Shown piece by piece: positions 24,911-37,529 of a stretch of 64,000 nt of DNA. The notes below the pieces were generated by a model. That model saw only the letters and a program-made list of their open reading frames with translations, had not been told where the DNA came from and did not search any database. Source of the DNA: J027 sp034437655 (GTDB lineage Bacteria > Chloroflexota > Anaerolineae > Aggregatilineales > J027); the NCBI GenBank assembly GCA_034437655.1, contig DAOTTU010000044.1:303461-367460 (forward strand), read 5' to 3'. The translations under genes and the position numbers were made by a program. Position 1 is the first letter of the stretch; each line of letters starts with the position of its first letter.

Positions 24911-25708
24911 ATGGGTACCTATCATCCAATGGGAAAATCTGACCGGGGGCGTGGTGGCGTTGGCTGCCTGCTCGTGTTGCTGATTGTTGGTCTGGTTGGT
25001 GGAAGTGTGTTTTTTGTGGCGAATAGCGTGTTGAATACCAATGACGACCTGATTGACTCTGCCCTTAACGACTTTGCAACTACACAGGCGATTATGAACA
25101 GTTCAACAGCAACGCCAAACTCCGGTGAGAATGCTGCTACTGCTGCCACTGAAGCGACCCTCTTCCCAACGCCTGATCTTAGCACTCAAGCGGGGCAAGA
25201 ACGCTTTATCTATTTTCCGCAAGCGGACACCGTCGGCCGGATTGTGACTGCGGTGCGCGTGCCCGGCGGTTGGGACATTACCTATCTACAGAACCTTGTC
25301 GGTCATCTGGAAGGTACATCATGGCTGGGTGAAAGCGGCAACACAGTGCTGGCCGGGCATTTTGAGGATCAAGTCGGGGTGCCGGGACCATTCCGCTATC
25401 TGTACGCAGCCGAAATTGGCGATGAGATTATCATCGAAGACCGTGCCACTGACGAGATTCTTGTGTATGAAGTGATTGATGTTTTCACCACCTCGCCCGA
25501 CGACCTTGAAGTGCTGCGCCACACCGATTCACCACGCCTGACGCTGATTACCTGCGACAACTGGAACCCCGACCGCGAGACGTACACGGAACGGGTAGTG
25601 GTCATTGCAGCGCCCGTCGGTGAACGCCAGGAAGCCCCTGACGACATAGGTGACAGCGACAACGACAGTCAAGCATCGACAGGTTCAATTACGTCCGGGG
25701 AGTCATAA
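24911..25708 (+). CDS. Sortase family transpeptidase
   Basis: A membrane-anchored sortase of about 265 residues from ATG 24911, behind GTGGGG. One N-terminal helix (about 15-40) is followed by a Thr/Ala/Ser-rich stalk. The sortase barrel shows the catalytic His in VLAGHFED (about 150), Cys in LITCDNWN (about 215) and Arg in YTERVVV (about 228). The GxxFxx-type loop GPFRYLYAAEIGDEI is typical of class D/E-like enzymes. No protein in the window carries an obvious LPxTG-type sorting signal, so its substrate is elsewhere. The C-terminal 30 residues are a disordered tail encoded within a 40-bp overlap with the convergent SRAP gene. Confidence 0.88.
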   Translation: MGTYHPMGKSDRGRGGVGCLLVLLIVGLVGGSVFFVANSVLNTNDDLIDSALNDFATTQAIMNSSTATPNSGENAATAATEATLFPTPDLSTQAGQERFIYFPQADTVGRIVTAVRVPGGWDITYLQNLVGHLEGTSWLGESGNTVLAGHFEDQVGVPGPFRYLYAAEIGDEIIIEDRATDEILVYEVIDVFTTSPDDLEVLRHTDSPRLTLITCDNWNPDRETYTERVVVIAAPVGERQEAPDDIGDSDNDSQASTGSITSGES

Positions 25709-26358
25709 GCAGCGTTATTGACTTTGCGCGACACCGCATACGCGACCATCCTATCAGAAGGATAGGGTTGCAGCAGGTCTTGCAACACCGCTGTGTCTTG
25801 AATGTCGCGGCTCAGCCAGGTTTCGTAGTGTTCGGGTGGCAAAATCACGGCCATGCGATGATGCAACGGCTTAATGAGATCGTTCGGTGTCCCGGTGATG
25901 ATCGTACAGGACACGATTTTCTCGTCGCTTTCTTTGTCGCGCCACTGCTCCCACAGACCCGCCAGCCCAAACAATGCGCCGTCTTTCATACGGATATACA
26001 TCGGTGTTTTTGAACCGTCGTCGTTCTTACGCCATTCGTAAAAGCCATCTGCTACGATTAAACAGCGGCGCTTACGATATGCGGTACGAAAACTGGGCTT
26101 TTCCGCCAGGGTTTCGGCGCGGGCGTTAATCATGCGGTTACCAATCGCCGGGTCTTTCGCCCACGATGGAATCAGCCCCCAACGCATCCACGCAATGCTG
26201 TTACGGTCCTCCTTGTTCTTGCCAACGGTCATGATCTGTTGCGTCGGCGCGATGTTGTAACGCGCTTGCAGTTCGTCGGTGTCTGGTGGTGTTTCAAGAG
26301 CAAATGCCTGTGCAATGACGTTGGGGTCGGTGACGGTATTGGTGTAACGGCCGCACAT
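25669..26358 (-). CDS. SRAP/HMCES-type abasic-site DNA-protein crosslinking protein (YedK-like)
   Basis: A 229-residue SOS response-associated peptidase family protein. The family forms a thiazolidine crosslink with abasic sites in single-stranded DNA through Cys2, which must be exposed after Met removal. That decides the start: ATG 26358 gives Met-Cys-Gly-Arg-Tyr, whereas the in-frame GTG at 26367 would bury the Cys. Other signatures are RYNIAPTQ, MRWGLIPSWA, NARAETLAEKPSF, GFYEWRK and the catalytic His in PLHHRMAVIL. AAAGGA lies ten bases upstream of the ATG. It shields abasic sites during replication. It is convergent with the sortase gene and shares 40 bp with it. Confidence 0.92.
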   Translation of the reverse strand: MCGRYTNTVTDPNVIAQAFALETPPDTDELQARYNIAPTQQIMTVGKNKEDRNSIAWMRWGLIPSWAKDPAIGNRMINARAETLAEKPSFRTAYRKRRCLIVADGFYEWRKNDDGSKTPMYIRMKDGALFGLAGLWEQWRDKESDEKIVSCTIITGTPNDLIKPLHHRMAVILPPEHYETWLSRDIQDTAVLQDLLQPYPSDRMVAYAVSRKVNNAAYDSPDVIEPVDA

Positions 26359-26376
26359 ACGTTGCACATCCTTTCG

Positions 26377-27024
26377 TTACTCGGATTGAGTCGGGACCGT
26401 TGCGAGGGTCTCTCGTGCCAGAATTTGTGGTTGATGCGTCTCGGCGCGGGCTTTGATCCCTTCGAGCCGGGCCATGATGATACGAAAGTCCATGACTTCA
26501 TAGATACGATCGAACACCCACCCCTGCCAGCCATCAGACCGTACCCGGGTGCGAATGAGCAGGCGCGTCATGTAGTCGGTCAGCGGGACAAGCTGGTACA
26601 GATACAGAAAGTCAGAACGTCCACCGATGTCATTAGGCATGTTGAAGCCGCCCACCAGCATAAAGTCAGACGTACTGAATTTTAGTACCTGCAAGCCATC
26701 GTCCAGCATTGCACCGACAGCCAGCGGTTGAATATCCTGGCGCAGATAGCGCACGCTAGGGATATTCCAATTGGTCAACTTATCCGTGCCGTAGTAGCCA
26801 GTCCGTTCACGTCCCATCTGGGCTAACCAGGGCCAGATTTGTGCTGGCGTTGCTTTAATGTTAATCGCCCGGGTAGCCACCAGTGTTGGCTGCGGGATCA
26901 AAAGGTCACCCTCGTAGGCAGCGTTGACTTCTTCGGCACTGAGAGTTGACTGCAAGAGTTGTGGCCGCACAAGTGCGTGGTAAAGTCCTATCAACAGGGT
27001 AGAGAATCCAAAAGCGCGGATCAA
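26377..27024 (-). CDS. SRPBCC-fold protein with N-terminal hydrophobic segment
   Basis: A 215-residue protein. A short hydrophobic stretch at residues 4-18 may anchor it. The central part has the START/SRPBCC pattern: ATRAINIKATPAQIWPWLAQMGRERTGYYG, then DDGLQVLKF and a long strand TRLLIRTRVRSD, closing with a C-terminal helix containing FRIIMARLEGIKARAE. The Trp-Pro-Trp-Leu-Ala-Gln motif is common in a widespread, uncharacterised SRPBCC subgroup. Such folds bind small hydrophobic ligands in a deep pocket. GAGGAGG precedes ATG 27024 at a good spacing. No catalytic residues can be assigned, and the SRAP gene 18 bp downstream gives no functional hint. Confidence 0.65.
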   Translation of the reverse strand: MIRAFGFSTLLIGLYHALVRPQLLQSTLSAEEVNAAYEGDLLIPQPTLVATRAINIKATPAQIWPWLAQMGRERTGYYGTDKLTNWNIPSVRYLRQDIQPLAVGAMLDDGLQVLKFSTSDFMLVGGFNMPNDIGGRSDFLYLYQLVPLTDYMTRLLIRTRVRSDGWQGWVFDRIYEVMDFRIIMARLEGIKARAETHQPQILARETLATVPTQSE

Positions 27025-27057
27025 AGCGACCTCCTCTGGCTTGAAGTGTTTAACTGG

Positions 27058-28413
27058 TTAATTACCGCTGTGGCGTTTGATTTGCTGGTCAAGCATCTGA
27101 ATATCCTCCGAAAGCCCCGGTAAGTCTGGCGCAAAGCTCTGGAGGAATATCAGACGTGAAACAACGCTATAGTACACGCTAATGACAGCCGGCGTAAAGT
27201 CTATTGCTTCGCGGAAAAGTTGACGTGCTTTGTCCACTTCGCCGCGTAGCAGATGGATCAACCCCATGTCATACAGCGCCCAGTGGTCAGTTGGAGTATC
27301 AGCCAGTCGGCGCATGGCATTGCGTTCAGCGATGAGTAGATTCTGGTCACGGAGCTGTTCCTCTTGTTGATGCATATATAGCATTGCCAGATTGATATAG
27401 GGATAGGAGCGGCGCGGCGTGACTTCAGCAGCACGACGGTAACAGTCTAATGCATCTTCTATGCGTCCAGTGCGACGATAAAGGCTACCGAGTGTGCCAT
27501 AGTAGGATTCGCCATCATGCGTCAACAAATTGGCATCTGCTTCGATAGCTGCAAGGAGCCCGGCTTCTGCAACGTTGTAGTATTCATTACGTTCATGGCG
27601 GTTGTCGGTCTGGTCACCGACGCGTCGATTGGCTAGCCCAAGCGCAGCCAGCGCAGGTGTGAAGTCTGGCTCTTCTTTTAACGCTTCGTTGAGTTTCTGC
27701 ACAGCTTCGTTAAATCGGCCTTTCTCAATCAGCAACATGCCATACAGGTAATTGTTTGCATAGTTGCCGGGATCAAGGCGATAGGCTTCTTCGCAAGCAT
27801 GCAGGGCTGCGTCAATATTGCGTTCACGCATAAGTTGCTCGGCCAAAGAGTGGCGGGCCAGCGAAGCCGACTGACGGCGTGCGCTTTCGGTGTCAGCAAA
27901 AACCTGTTGTAGCCGTTCTTCAACGAGCGAGTCAATGCGTTTTTCAGCTTCCGCGATGAGGTCCTCCATACTGGCCAGGCGCTGTTCACGCTCCTTCAGG
28001 CGCGCCTCGGTGGTTTCCACACGGCGTAGTAGCTCGTTTTCAGTTTCATCGACTGCTTCACGTAGCTCGTTGATGCTGCTGAGCCCAACCAGAGCGGCAG
28101 CGGCGATCGACACCGTGATAATCACAGAGGCCCCTTCGAGGAAAGAGAGTACCAACTCGGCCGAGTTTACAGCGTCATTGGCACGTTCAAGCGTGATATT
28201 GACCTGTTCGAGCGTGGCCGGATTGCTTTCTGTGAGTGGTGCAAAATTGCGCTCATTAGTTTCGGTATACCATAACCACATGGCAATCATAGAAAACAAA
28301 ATTGCGATGGTGGGTAAGGCAACAGAAATCACCCACTGCGTCATCCCCATGCGCTGCGACCGGTCTGGTAATAGGCGCGGGGTCTCGTTTCCATTTGATG
28401 GTGAATTGCTCAA
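27058..28413 (-). CDS. Membrane-anchored coiled-coil TPR protein
   Basis: About 451 residues from TTG 28413, preferred because AAAGGA lies six bases before it; an ATG at 28458 is the alternative. Two membrane helices lie near residues 28-50 and 88-112. A coiled coil follows (about 115-175, rich in Glu/Arg with heptad spacing, for example ETENELLRRVETTEARLKER). The rest is a tandem array of about seven tetratricopeptide repeats, with repeats such as ANNYLYGMLLIEKGRFNEAV and DHWALYDMGLIHLLRGEVDKA. It is a likely cytoplasmic scaffold tethered to the membrane. Partners are unknown. Confidence 0.75.
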   Translation of the reverse strand: MSNSPSNGNETPRLLPDRSQRMGMTQWVISVALPTIAILFSMIAMWLWYTETNERNFAPLTESNPATLEQVNITLERANDAVNSAELVLSFLEGASVIITVSIAAAALVGLSSINELREAVDETENELLRRVETTEARLKEREQRLASMEDLIAEAEKRIDSLVEERLQQVFADTESARRQSASLARHSLAEQLMRERNIDAALHACEEAYRLDPGNYANNYLYGMLLIEKGRFNEAVQKLNEALKEEPDFTPALAALGLANRRVGDQTDNRHERNEYYNVAEAGLLAAIEADANLLTHDGESYYGTLGSLYRRTGRIEDALDCYRRAAEVTPRRSYPYINLAMLYMHQQEEQLRDQNLLIAERNAMRRLADTPTDHWALYDMGLIHLLRGEVDKARQLFREAIDFTPAVISVYYSVVSRLIFLQSFAPDLPGLSEDIQMLDQQIKRHSGN

Positions 28414-28539
28414 GAGAAATCCTTTATCCCACAACAATAGTTTGCACTTTACAACCATTATGGCGTGGCTGCGCTCTTTTGGCGGCCCCCAAAGTTTAGG
28501 CCAGTTAATTTAGAAATTGCACACAAATTGAGGGAGAAC

Positions 28540-28567
28540 TTTGCGCAACGCTAAATTGCGGTATACT
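28540..28567 (+). promoter_or_regulatory. Candidate promoter of the SH3/FAS1 gene
   Basis: TATACT at 28562-28567 is a good -10. TTTGCG at 28540-28545 lies 16 bp upstream as a weak -35. The leader to ATG 28634 is about 60 nt and contains AAGGAGAG. Confidence 0.4.
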
Positions 28568-28633
28568 AGACTACTGTGAATTTTCAGAATAGAGTAAATG
28601 CACATTCCAATCTCAACAAGGAGAGCATGGTAT

Positions 28634-30028
28634 ATGAAGAAGATTTTGTCTATTGCGCTGTTGGTAGCGCTCATGGCTGTTGCTGTTGTTCCCACGACAG
28701 TGCTTGCACAAGATGGTGACGACGAGCCGCTGATTGTGCTACAAGGACAGGTTCTGACCAATAGTGCTGTTGCAGTTCGTGCAGAAGCAAGCATTTCAAG
28801 TGAGACTGTCGCAACCCTTGAAAGTGGTGCAACGGTTGATGTTGTTGAAGAGGGCGACCTATTCACACAGATTCGCTTTGAAGACGCTGACGGCAACACG
28901 GTTGAAGGCTTTGTGTTCACCGACAATCTGGCGATTTCGCCCGCGCCGTTGCAACTTACCGGCACTGTCGCCACCAACAATCAACTTGGTGTACGTGCTG
29001 AACCGAGCATTAGCGCTGACGTGCTGACGAACGTTAGCCCCGGCGATACCGTTGGCGTGTTGACGATTGCCACTGATGGTATCTGGGCTGAAATTTTCAC
29101 TGACGAGGTCACAGGCTGGGTCTTCGCTAACGAACTGTCGCTTGCACCTGATTCTACCGCCGCTGCCGACTTCCTGACTGACGGGGTTCGCTTTGTCACC
29201 AATAGCCAGGTTGCGCTGCGTGCCGAACCAGAAATCGCTGGTGAAGTCATCGAAACCTATGAAAGCGGCACCACTGCGCTGCGCTTGTTTGAGGACGAAG
29301 CAGGTGTCTTCTCATTCGTGGTACTCGATGATGGTACACGCGGCTGGGTCTTCAGTGACAACGTACGTGTTGACCGTCAACAGGCCGTGGGCACAGGTGT
29401 TACGACTGAAGCCCGCGTGCTGTTCCGCTCTAGCCCCGAGGCTGGTTCTACGGAAAACATCATCCGTCCGCTCAACGAGGGTGAAGAACTCTTGATCCTC
29501 GGTGTCACTGACGATAACCTGTTCTTCGAAGCACGTGCCGGCGAAGACACTGGTTTCGTGTCCACCAGCTTTGTCGAAACTGACGCTTTTGACCTGACCA
29601 TTGCTGGCATTGCAGCGTCTAACCCGGACTTCAGTACGCTCATGACGGCTGTTGGTGCCGCTGACCCGGCAGTTGCTGAAGCACTGGCCGGTGAAGGCCC
29701 GCTGACTGTTTTCGCACCGACCAACGCTGCCTTTGAGGCGCTCGGTGAAGAAACACTCAACGCTGTGCTGGCCGACCAGGAACAACTGACCAACATTCTG
29801 CTGTACCACGTTGTTTCCGGTAATGTCTTAGCTGCTGATGTTGTTGCATTGGCTGGTGACGCTGGTGAAGCAACAGTTGATAGCCTGCTTGAGGGCGATC
29901 AGCTTCTGATTACGGTCGAAGATGGCAACGTCTTCATCGACGGTGTTCAGGTTATCGTCACCGATATTCGGGCGACTAATGGTGTGATTCACGTCATTGA
30001 AGGCGTTCTGCTGCCAGACGGTGAATAA
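28634..30028 (+). CDS. Secreted protein with bacterial SH3 repeats and a fasciclin (FAS1) domain
   Basis: A 464-residue exported protein. Start ATG 28634 gives a textbook Sec signal (MKKILSIALLVALMAVAVV, cleavage after VLA near residue 25) and follows AAGGAGAG. Four SH3-like repeats come next, each with a strand such as AVAVRAEASISSETVATLESG, LGVRAEPSISADVLTNV or VALRAEPEIAGEVIETY, ending in GWVF. The C-terminal 135 residues form one FAS1 domain with the H1 and H2 signatures LTVFAPTNAAFEAL and GVIHVIEGVLLP. It probably adheres to cell-wall or matrix material. The divergent TPR gene is 220 bp away, and a good terminator lies 52 bp downstream. Confidence 0.88.
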   Translation: MKKILSIALLVALMAVAVVPTTVLAQDGDDEPLIVLQGQVLTNSAVAVRAEASISSETVATLESGATVDVVEEGDLFTQIRFEDADGNTVEGFVFTDNLAISPAPLQLTGTVATNNQLGVRAEPSISADVLTNVSPGDTVGVLTIATDGIWAEIFTDEVTGWVFANELSLAPDSTAAADFLTDGVRFVTNSQVALRAEPEIAGEVIETYESGTTALRLFEDEAGVFSFVVLDDGTRGWVFSDNVRVDRQQAVGTGVTTEARVLFRSSPEAGSTENIIRPLNEGEELLILGVTDDNLFFEARAGEDTGFVSTSFVETDAFDLTIAGIAASNPDFSTLMTAVGAADPAVAEALAGEGPLTVFAPTNAAFEALGEETLNAVLADQEQLTNILLYHVVSGNVLAADVVALAGDAGEATVDSLLEGDQLLITVEDGNVFIDGVQVIVTDIRATNGVIHVIEGVLLPDGE

Positions 30029-30079
30029 ACCGCCGCTACCGCTGTGAGGGTTTACCATCATGGCGAAGAGTGTTGAAAA

Positions 30080-30110
30080 GGGCTGTGCAATGGTTGCATG
30101 GCTCTTTTTC
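30080..30110 (+). terminator. Rho-independent terminator after the SH3/FAS1 gene
   Basis: GGGCTGTGCAA (30080-30090) pairs with TTGCATGGCTC (30094-30104) over 11 bp with three wobble pairs and a 3-nt loop, then TTTTT. It ends the plus-strand gene ahead of the convergent HD gene. Confidence 0.65.
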
Positions 30111-30133
30111 GTTTTGAGGGGTACCTCATGCAC

Positions 30134-30724
30134 CTAGCGTTCGCGGTAGGGTAATGCGACACGCCGTTCTGCTAACAAATTGACGACAGCTTGTACCAGT
30201 GGGTAATCCTGGAAAAGGGGATAACTAAGCAGGTTTTCCCAGAAATCTTCAAGGGACTGAAACCCGACTTTTTCGTATTCGTAAGCCTGAATCAATAATT
30301 CCAGCTTGTCGGCAATTTTAACAACCTGGCTTTCGAGTGTCTGGGCTAGTTCGTATTCTTCCCACAGTGCCACGTAATGCTTGCCCAACGCACCAAAACT
30401 GGCGAAGATGTCTTCCATTGCGCCCCGTTCGGCGTTTTCTTTGACCTCATCAGGAATATAGCGCATTGCCGGGTGTGGGATGTCGCCAACCTGACTTTCG
30501 GCAATGTCGTGCAACAGCGCAATTTTCATGACACGCGCACTATCGAGGTCGATACCATGTTCTATCAGGAGGTCGCTGAGGACCATGGCCAGCAACGTGG
30601 TCCGGTAACAATGCTCAGCAATGCTTTCTGGATGCTTGATTCCACGCAACAGCCAGCCCGTTCGTGGCATAACTTTCAGCTTTCCTGCTTCTTGCATAAA
30701 CGCCAGCAATGTTTGCGCATCCAT
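30134..30724 (-). CDS. HD-domain hydrolase, HDDC2/YfbR-like
   Basis: A 196-residue metal-dependent phosphohydrolase. The HD signature set is complete: the His in PESIAEHCYRTTLLA, the His-Asp pair in ALLHDIAESQVGDI, and the distant Asp in VVKIADKLELLIQAYEY. This pattern and length match the YfbR/HDDC2 family of 5'-deoxynucleotidases acting on dNMPs. Start ATG 30724 follows AAAGGA at nine bases; a TTG one codon earlier is not favoured. It is convergent with the SH3/FAS1 gene and divergent from a tyrosine recombinase. The likely role is nucleotide-pool cleaning. Confidence 0.85.
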   Translation of the reverse strand: MDAQTLLAFMQEAGKLKVMPRTGWLLRGIKHPESIAEHCYRTTLLAMVLSDLLIEHGIDLDSARVMKIALLHDIAESQVGDIPHPAMRYIPDEVKENAERGAMEDIFASFGALGKHYVALWEEYELAQTLESQVVKIADKLELLIQAYEYEKVGFQSLEDFWENLLSYPLFQDYPLVQAVVNLLAERRVALPYRER

Positions 30725-30846
30725 CAATGATTATCCTTTGATATAATGAGGGTGTGCCAGTTTTAGACACATACAACTAACAATTCCATAACCAAAATTT
30801 ACGTTAATGCTTAACGTAGCACAAGTTCCTTTAAGCCAACTTAAAA

Positions 30847-31929
30847 ATGTCCATAATTCCTCAACAAAATTCCATGAAAAATCCTTTGTCAATGCCAGAA
30901 TCGTCAGACATTGTCCCTGTCGAAGTCCAGCCAGAAATTGCAACATTCAACTTTATGGCGGTGCTGAAGGGTCGCGCTACCAGCACCCACACGCACCGTG
31001 CCTATGCCCGCTGGGTAGACCGATACCTCACTGACCTGACTGAACTTGCCCCGACCACAGGCAAAAATCGTCGCCATCGTATGCAAAACCTGCCGCTGGC
31101 GTCTCTATTGCCGATTTTAAACCCGACAACGCTGCGGGCCTGGCTTGGGAACCTCGCGCAGGAAGAGCAGGGTAAACAGGCGCTCAACCAGGCTCGTGCG
31201 TCGATTATCACGCTGGCATCTTTACTTTCAGAAGCCGGGCTGCTGGACGATTATACATCGGCATCATTGACCAATGTCCGCATTCCCCGCGCTGAAAGTG
31301 GTCAGCGACAGGGACGCTGGTTGTCGGTGGAGCAAGTGAAAACGTTAATGCACGCTGCGGAAGAGATTGCACATACTCCCGGCCAACGTCAGCGTAACGC
31401 TGTTGTGATTCGGATGCTGTGTATTATGGCGTTACGCCGTGAGGAGCTAGCCGCAGTGAAATGGAAAGATTTTCATACGCAGGCCGGGCGGCCGGTGCTG
31501 CTGGTCCATGGTAAAGGCAGCAAAAGCGCGATTGTAGATGTGCCGCGCTCGGTGGTGCGCACGCTTGAACGCTGGATGCCCTATGTGCAGACCGACGGCG
31601 AGATTGATCCTGAAAGCTATCTTGTGCGGCGTGTGTACAAAAACGGTCGTGTTGAACCGAACGATAGCCTGTCAACAGATACGATCTGGCGCATTGTGAA
31701 ACGGGCTGCCGAACACACTAATTTAGGCCAGGTAGCCCCTCATGACCTGCGGCGTTCAGTGGCGGGCAATTTGGAGATGAGCGGTGTCCCGATTGAGACT
31801 ATCTCGCGGCTGCTGCGTCATTCGAGCATCGCGATTACGCAGACCTATCTATCGAAATTGCCGCGCCAGAATGAAGGGGCCGTCTTGATGGACGACCTCC
31901 TTGGTCTGGATGATTTTGACGTTGATTGA
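30847..31929 (+). CDS. Tyrosine recombinase/integrase, XerC/D-like
   Basis: A 360-residue site-specific recombinase. The SAM-like core-binding domain covers about residues 30-135. The catalytic domain carries every essential residue: Arg197 in IMALRREEL, Lys near 223 in HGKGSK, His299 and Arg302 in APHDLRRSVAG, His325 in RLLRHSSI, and the nucleophile Tyr334 in ITQTYLSKL. The N-terminus is about 30 residues longer than classical XerC/D. No att-like direct repeats, excisionase or phage genes flank it, so a housekeeping or domesticated role is likely, but a mobile origin is possible. TATAAT at 30742-30747 lies about 100 bp upstream without a good -35. Confidence 0.85.
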   Translation: MSIIPQQNSMKNPLSMPESSDIVPVEVQPEIATFNFMAVLKGRATSTHTHRAYARWVDRYLTDLTELAPTTGKNRRHRMQNLPLASLLPILNPTTLRAWLGNLAQEEQGKQALNQARASIITLASLLSEAGLLDDYTSASLTNVRIPRAESGQRQGRWLSVEQVKTLMHAAEEIAHTPGQRQRNAVVIRMLCIMALRREELAAVKWKDFHTQAGRPVLLVHGKGSKSAIVDVPRSVVRTLERWMPYVQTDGEIDPESYLVRRVYKNGRVEPNDSLSTDTIWRIVKRAAEHTNLGQVAPHDLRRSVAGNLEMSGVPIETISRLLRHSSIAITQTYLSKLPRQNEGAVLMDDLLGLDDFDVD

Positions 31930-31950
31930 TACTTGCTAAGCAGCGTCCCC

Positions 31951-36291
<4,341 letters not shown>

Positions 36292-36380
36292 TATGGATAA
36301 ACTCAGTCGCTCAACAAAATTCTATACAGTCGGATATTCTCACTGCGCCCGATTGTAGCGTATTTAGGGTGCCGTTGTCG

Positions 36381-37529
36381 CTAATCAACAATTTGATTGA
36401 CAATTGTCGTTCGGCCCGCATTGATGGTGATCGGTTGCGAAAATTCGCGGCCGGCATATTTCACCACAACCTCATAGTCGCCCTGGCGCACGTCTGGCAT
36501 AACAAAATTTTCCAGAAAATAGGGGTCTTGATTGACCTGCTCATAATGGTAGGTCAATGTGGTGCGCACCGTGCGACCATTTTGCCGCAGTTCAACTTCC
36601 ACGTCAGGCACGTAGCCACCATTGCGTAGCAGCACCCGCCCGGCCAGTACCCCATAGCCCGGAAAGGGTTGTATCCATAAGTTCGGGTTATAGGTCGTAC
36701 TATAGTCGTAGGGGTCACCAATGCGCATTTCGAGATGTAAGTGTGGTCCCAGCGCAACGCCTTCTTGCCCGACTGCGCCGATTTCGTCAAACTGTTCGAC
36801 GACATCGCCGGGGCGCACAAAAAACTGCGAGAGATGACCGTACAGCGTGTAGAACTTAAACAGCTTGCCGTTTTCAGGTAGTTCAAACTCGTGTTCAATG
36901 ACCACCAGATTGCCATAGAAATTGGGTTGCGGCCCAAACAGCACCGCGTTTAGATCATCCCCGGCGTAAAACACGCGCCCGCTGGCCACAGCACGAACAT
37001 TGGTGCCAATGGGGTTCTCAATATCGACGCCATGATGGGGCTGATAACCAAAGGCAGTCGTTCCGTAGTGATAGGCGTTTACAGTCGCAATAATGCCATC
37101 CGTCGTCGCGAATGGACGCCCCAACCAGAAGTGGTCACCCCGAATGTCTTCGCTAAGGACGGCGGTGGCGTCAGGCGCAGGTGTCAGGGTGAGTTCTGGG
37201 TCAGTGAACGGCGTTGACGTTGGGAATGGTGTGACCGTGGGGCCAGAGGGTGTCCAGGTGGCTTGCAGTGCATGCGAGGGGAGAAAGCCCTGTTGCGGTG
37301 GCGGGTCGGCTTCAACACTGAAAAAGACGTTGGCGGCGCTATCATCACTTGCGTCTGGTTCCGCCTCAACATCAGCGGCAAAACGGGTTGGCTGAGCTGG
37401 TGTTTCGGAAAGCACCGTCATCGTAATATCGTTTTCATTGTCTGCTGGCGCGTTAGTTTGTTCTGAAGCGCTACACCCAGCTACCAGTACAAGCATCAGT
37501 GAAATCAGCAATAATCGGCGTGTGTTCAT
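36381..37529 (-). CDS. M23 peptidase lipoprotein
   Basis: A 382-residue lipoprotein. The lipobox LVAGC places the lipidated Cys at residue 19. A disordered Thr/Pro/Asp-rich linker runs to about 125. The M23 peptidase domain follows with zinc ligands in HHGVD (His165, Asp169) and HLHLE (His263, His265), so it should be an active endopeptidase of peptidoglycan or peptides. The C-terminal 85 residues (GRVLLRNGGYVPDVEVELRQNGR onward) look like an Ig or carboxypeptidase-regulatory-like domain. The start codon overlaps the stop of the FTCD gene (ATGA). A second M23 protein sits at 20118-21761, and the two differ in their extra domains. Confidence 0.88.
   Translation of the reverse strand: MNTRRLLLISLMLVLVAGCSASEQTNAPADNENDITMTVLSETPAQPTRFAADVEAEPDASDDSAANVFFSVEADPPPQQGFLPSHALQATWTPSGPTVTPFPTSTPFTDPELTLTPAPDATAVLSEDIRGDHFWLGRPFATTDGIIATVNAYHYGTTAFGYQPHHGVDIENPIGTNVRAVASGRVFYAGDDLNAVLFGPQPNFYGNLVVIEHEFELPENGKLFKFYTLYGHLSQFFVRPGDVVEQFDEIGAVGQEGVALGPHLHLEMRIGDPYDYSTTYNPNLWIQPFPGYGVLAGRVLLRNGGYVPDVEVELRQNGRTVRTTLTYHYEQVNQDPYFLENFVMPDVRQGDYEVVVKYAGREFSQPITINAGRTTIVNQIVD

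Noticed and set aside
30742..30747. TATAAT as promoter of the recombinase gene
   Set aside because: The hexamer is perfect but no acceptable -35 or extended -10 accompanies it, so it is only mentioned in the gene entry.
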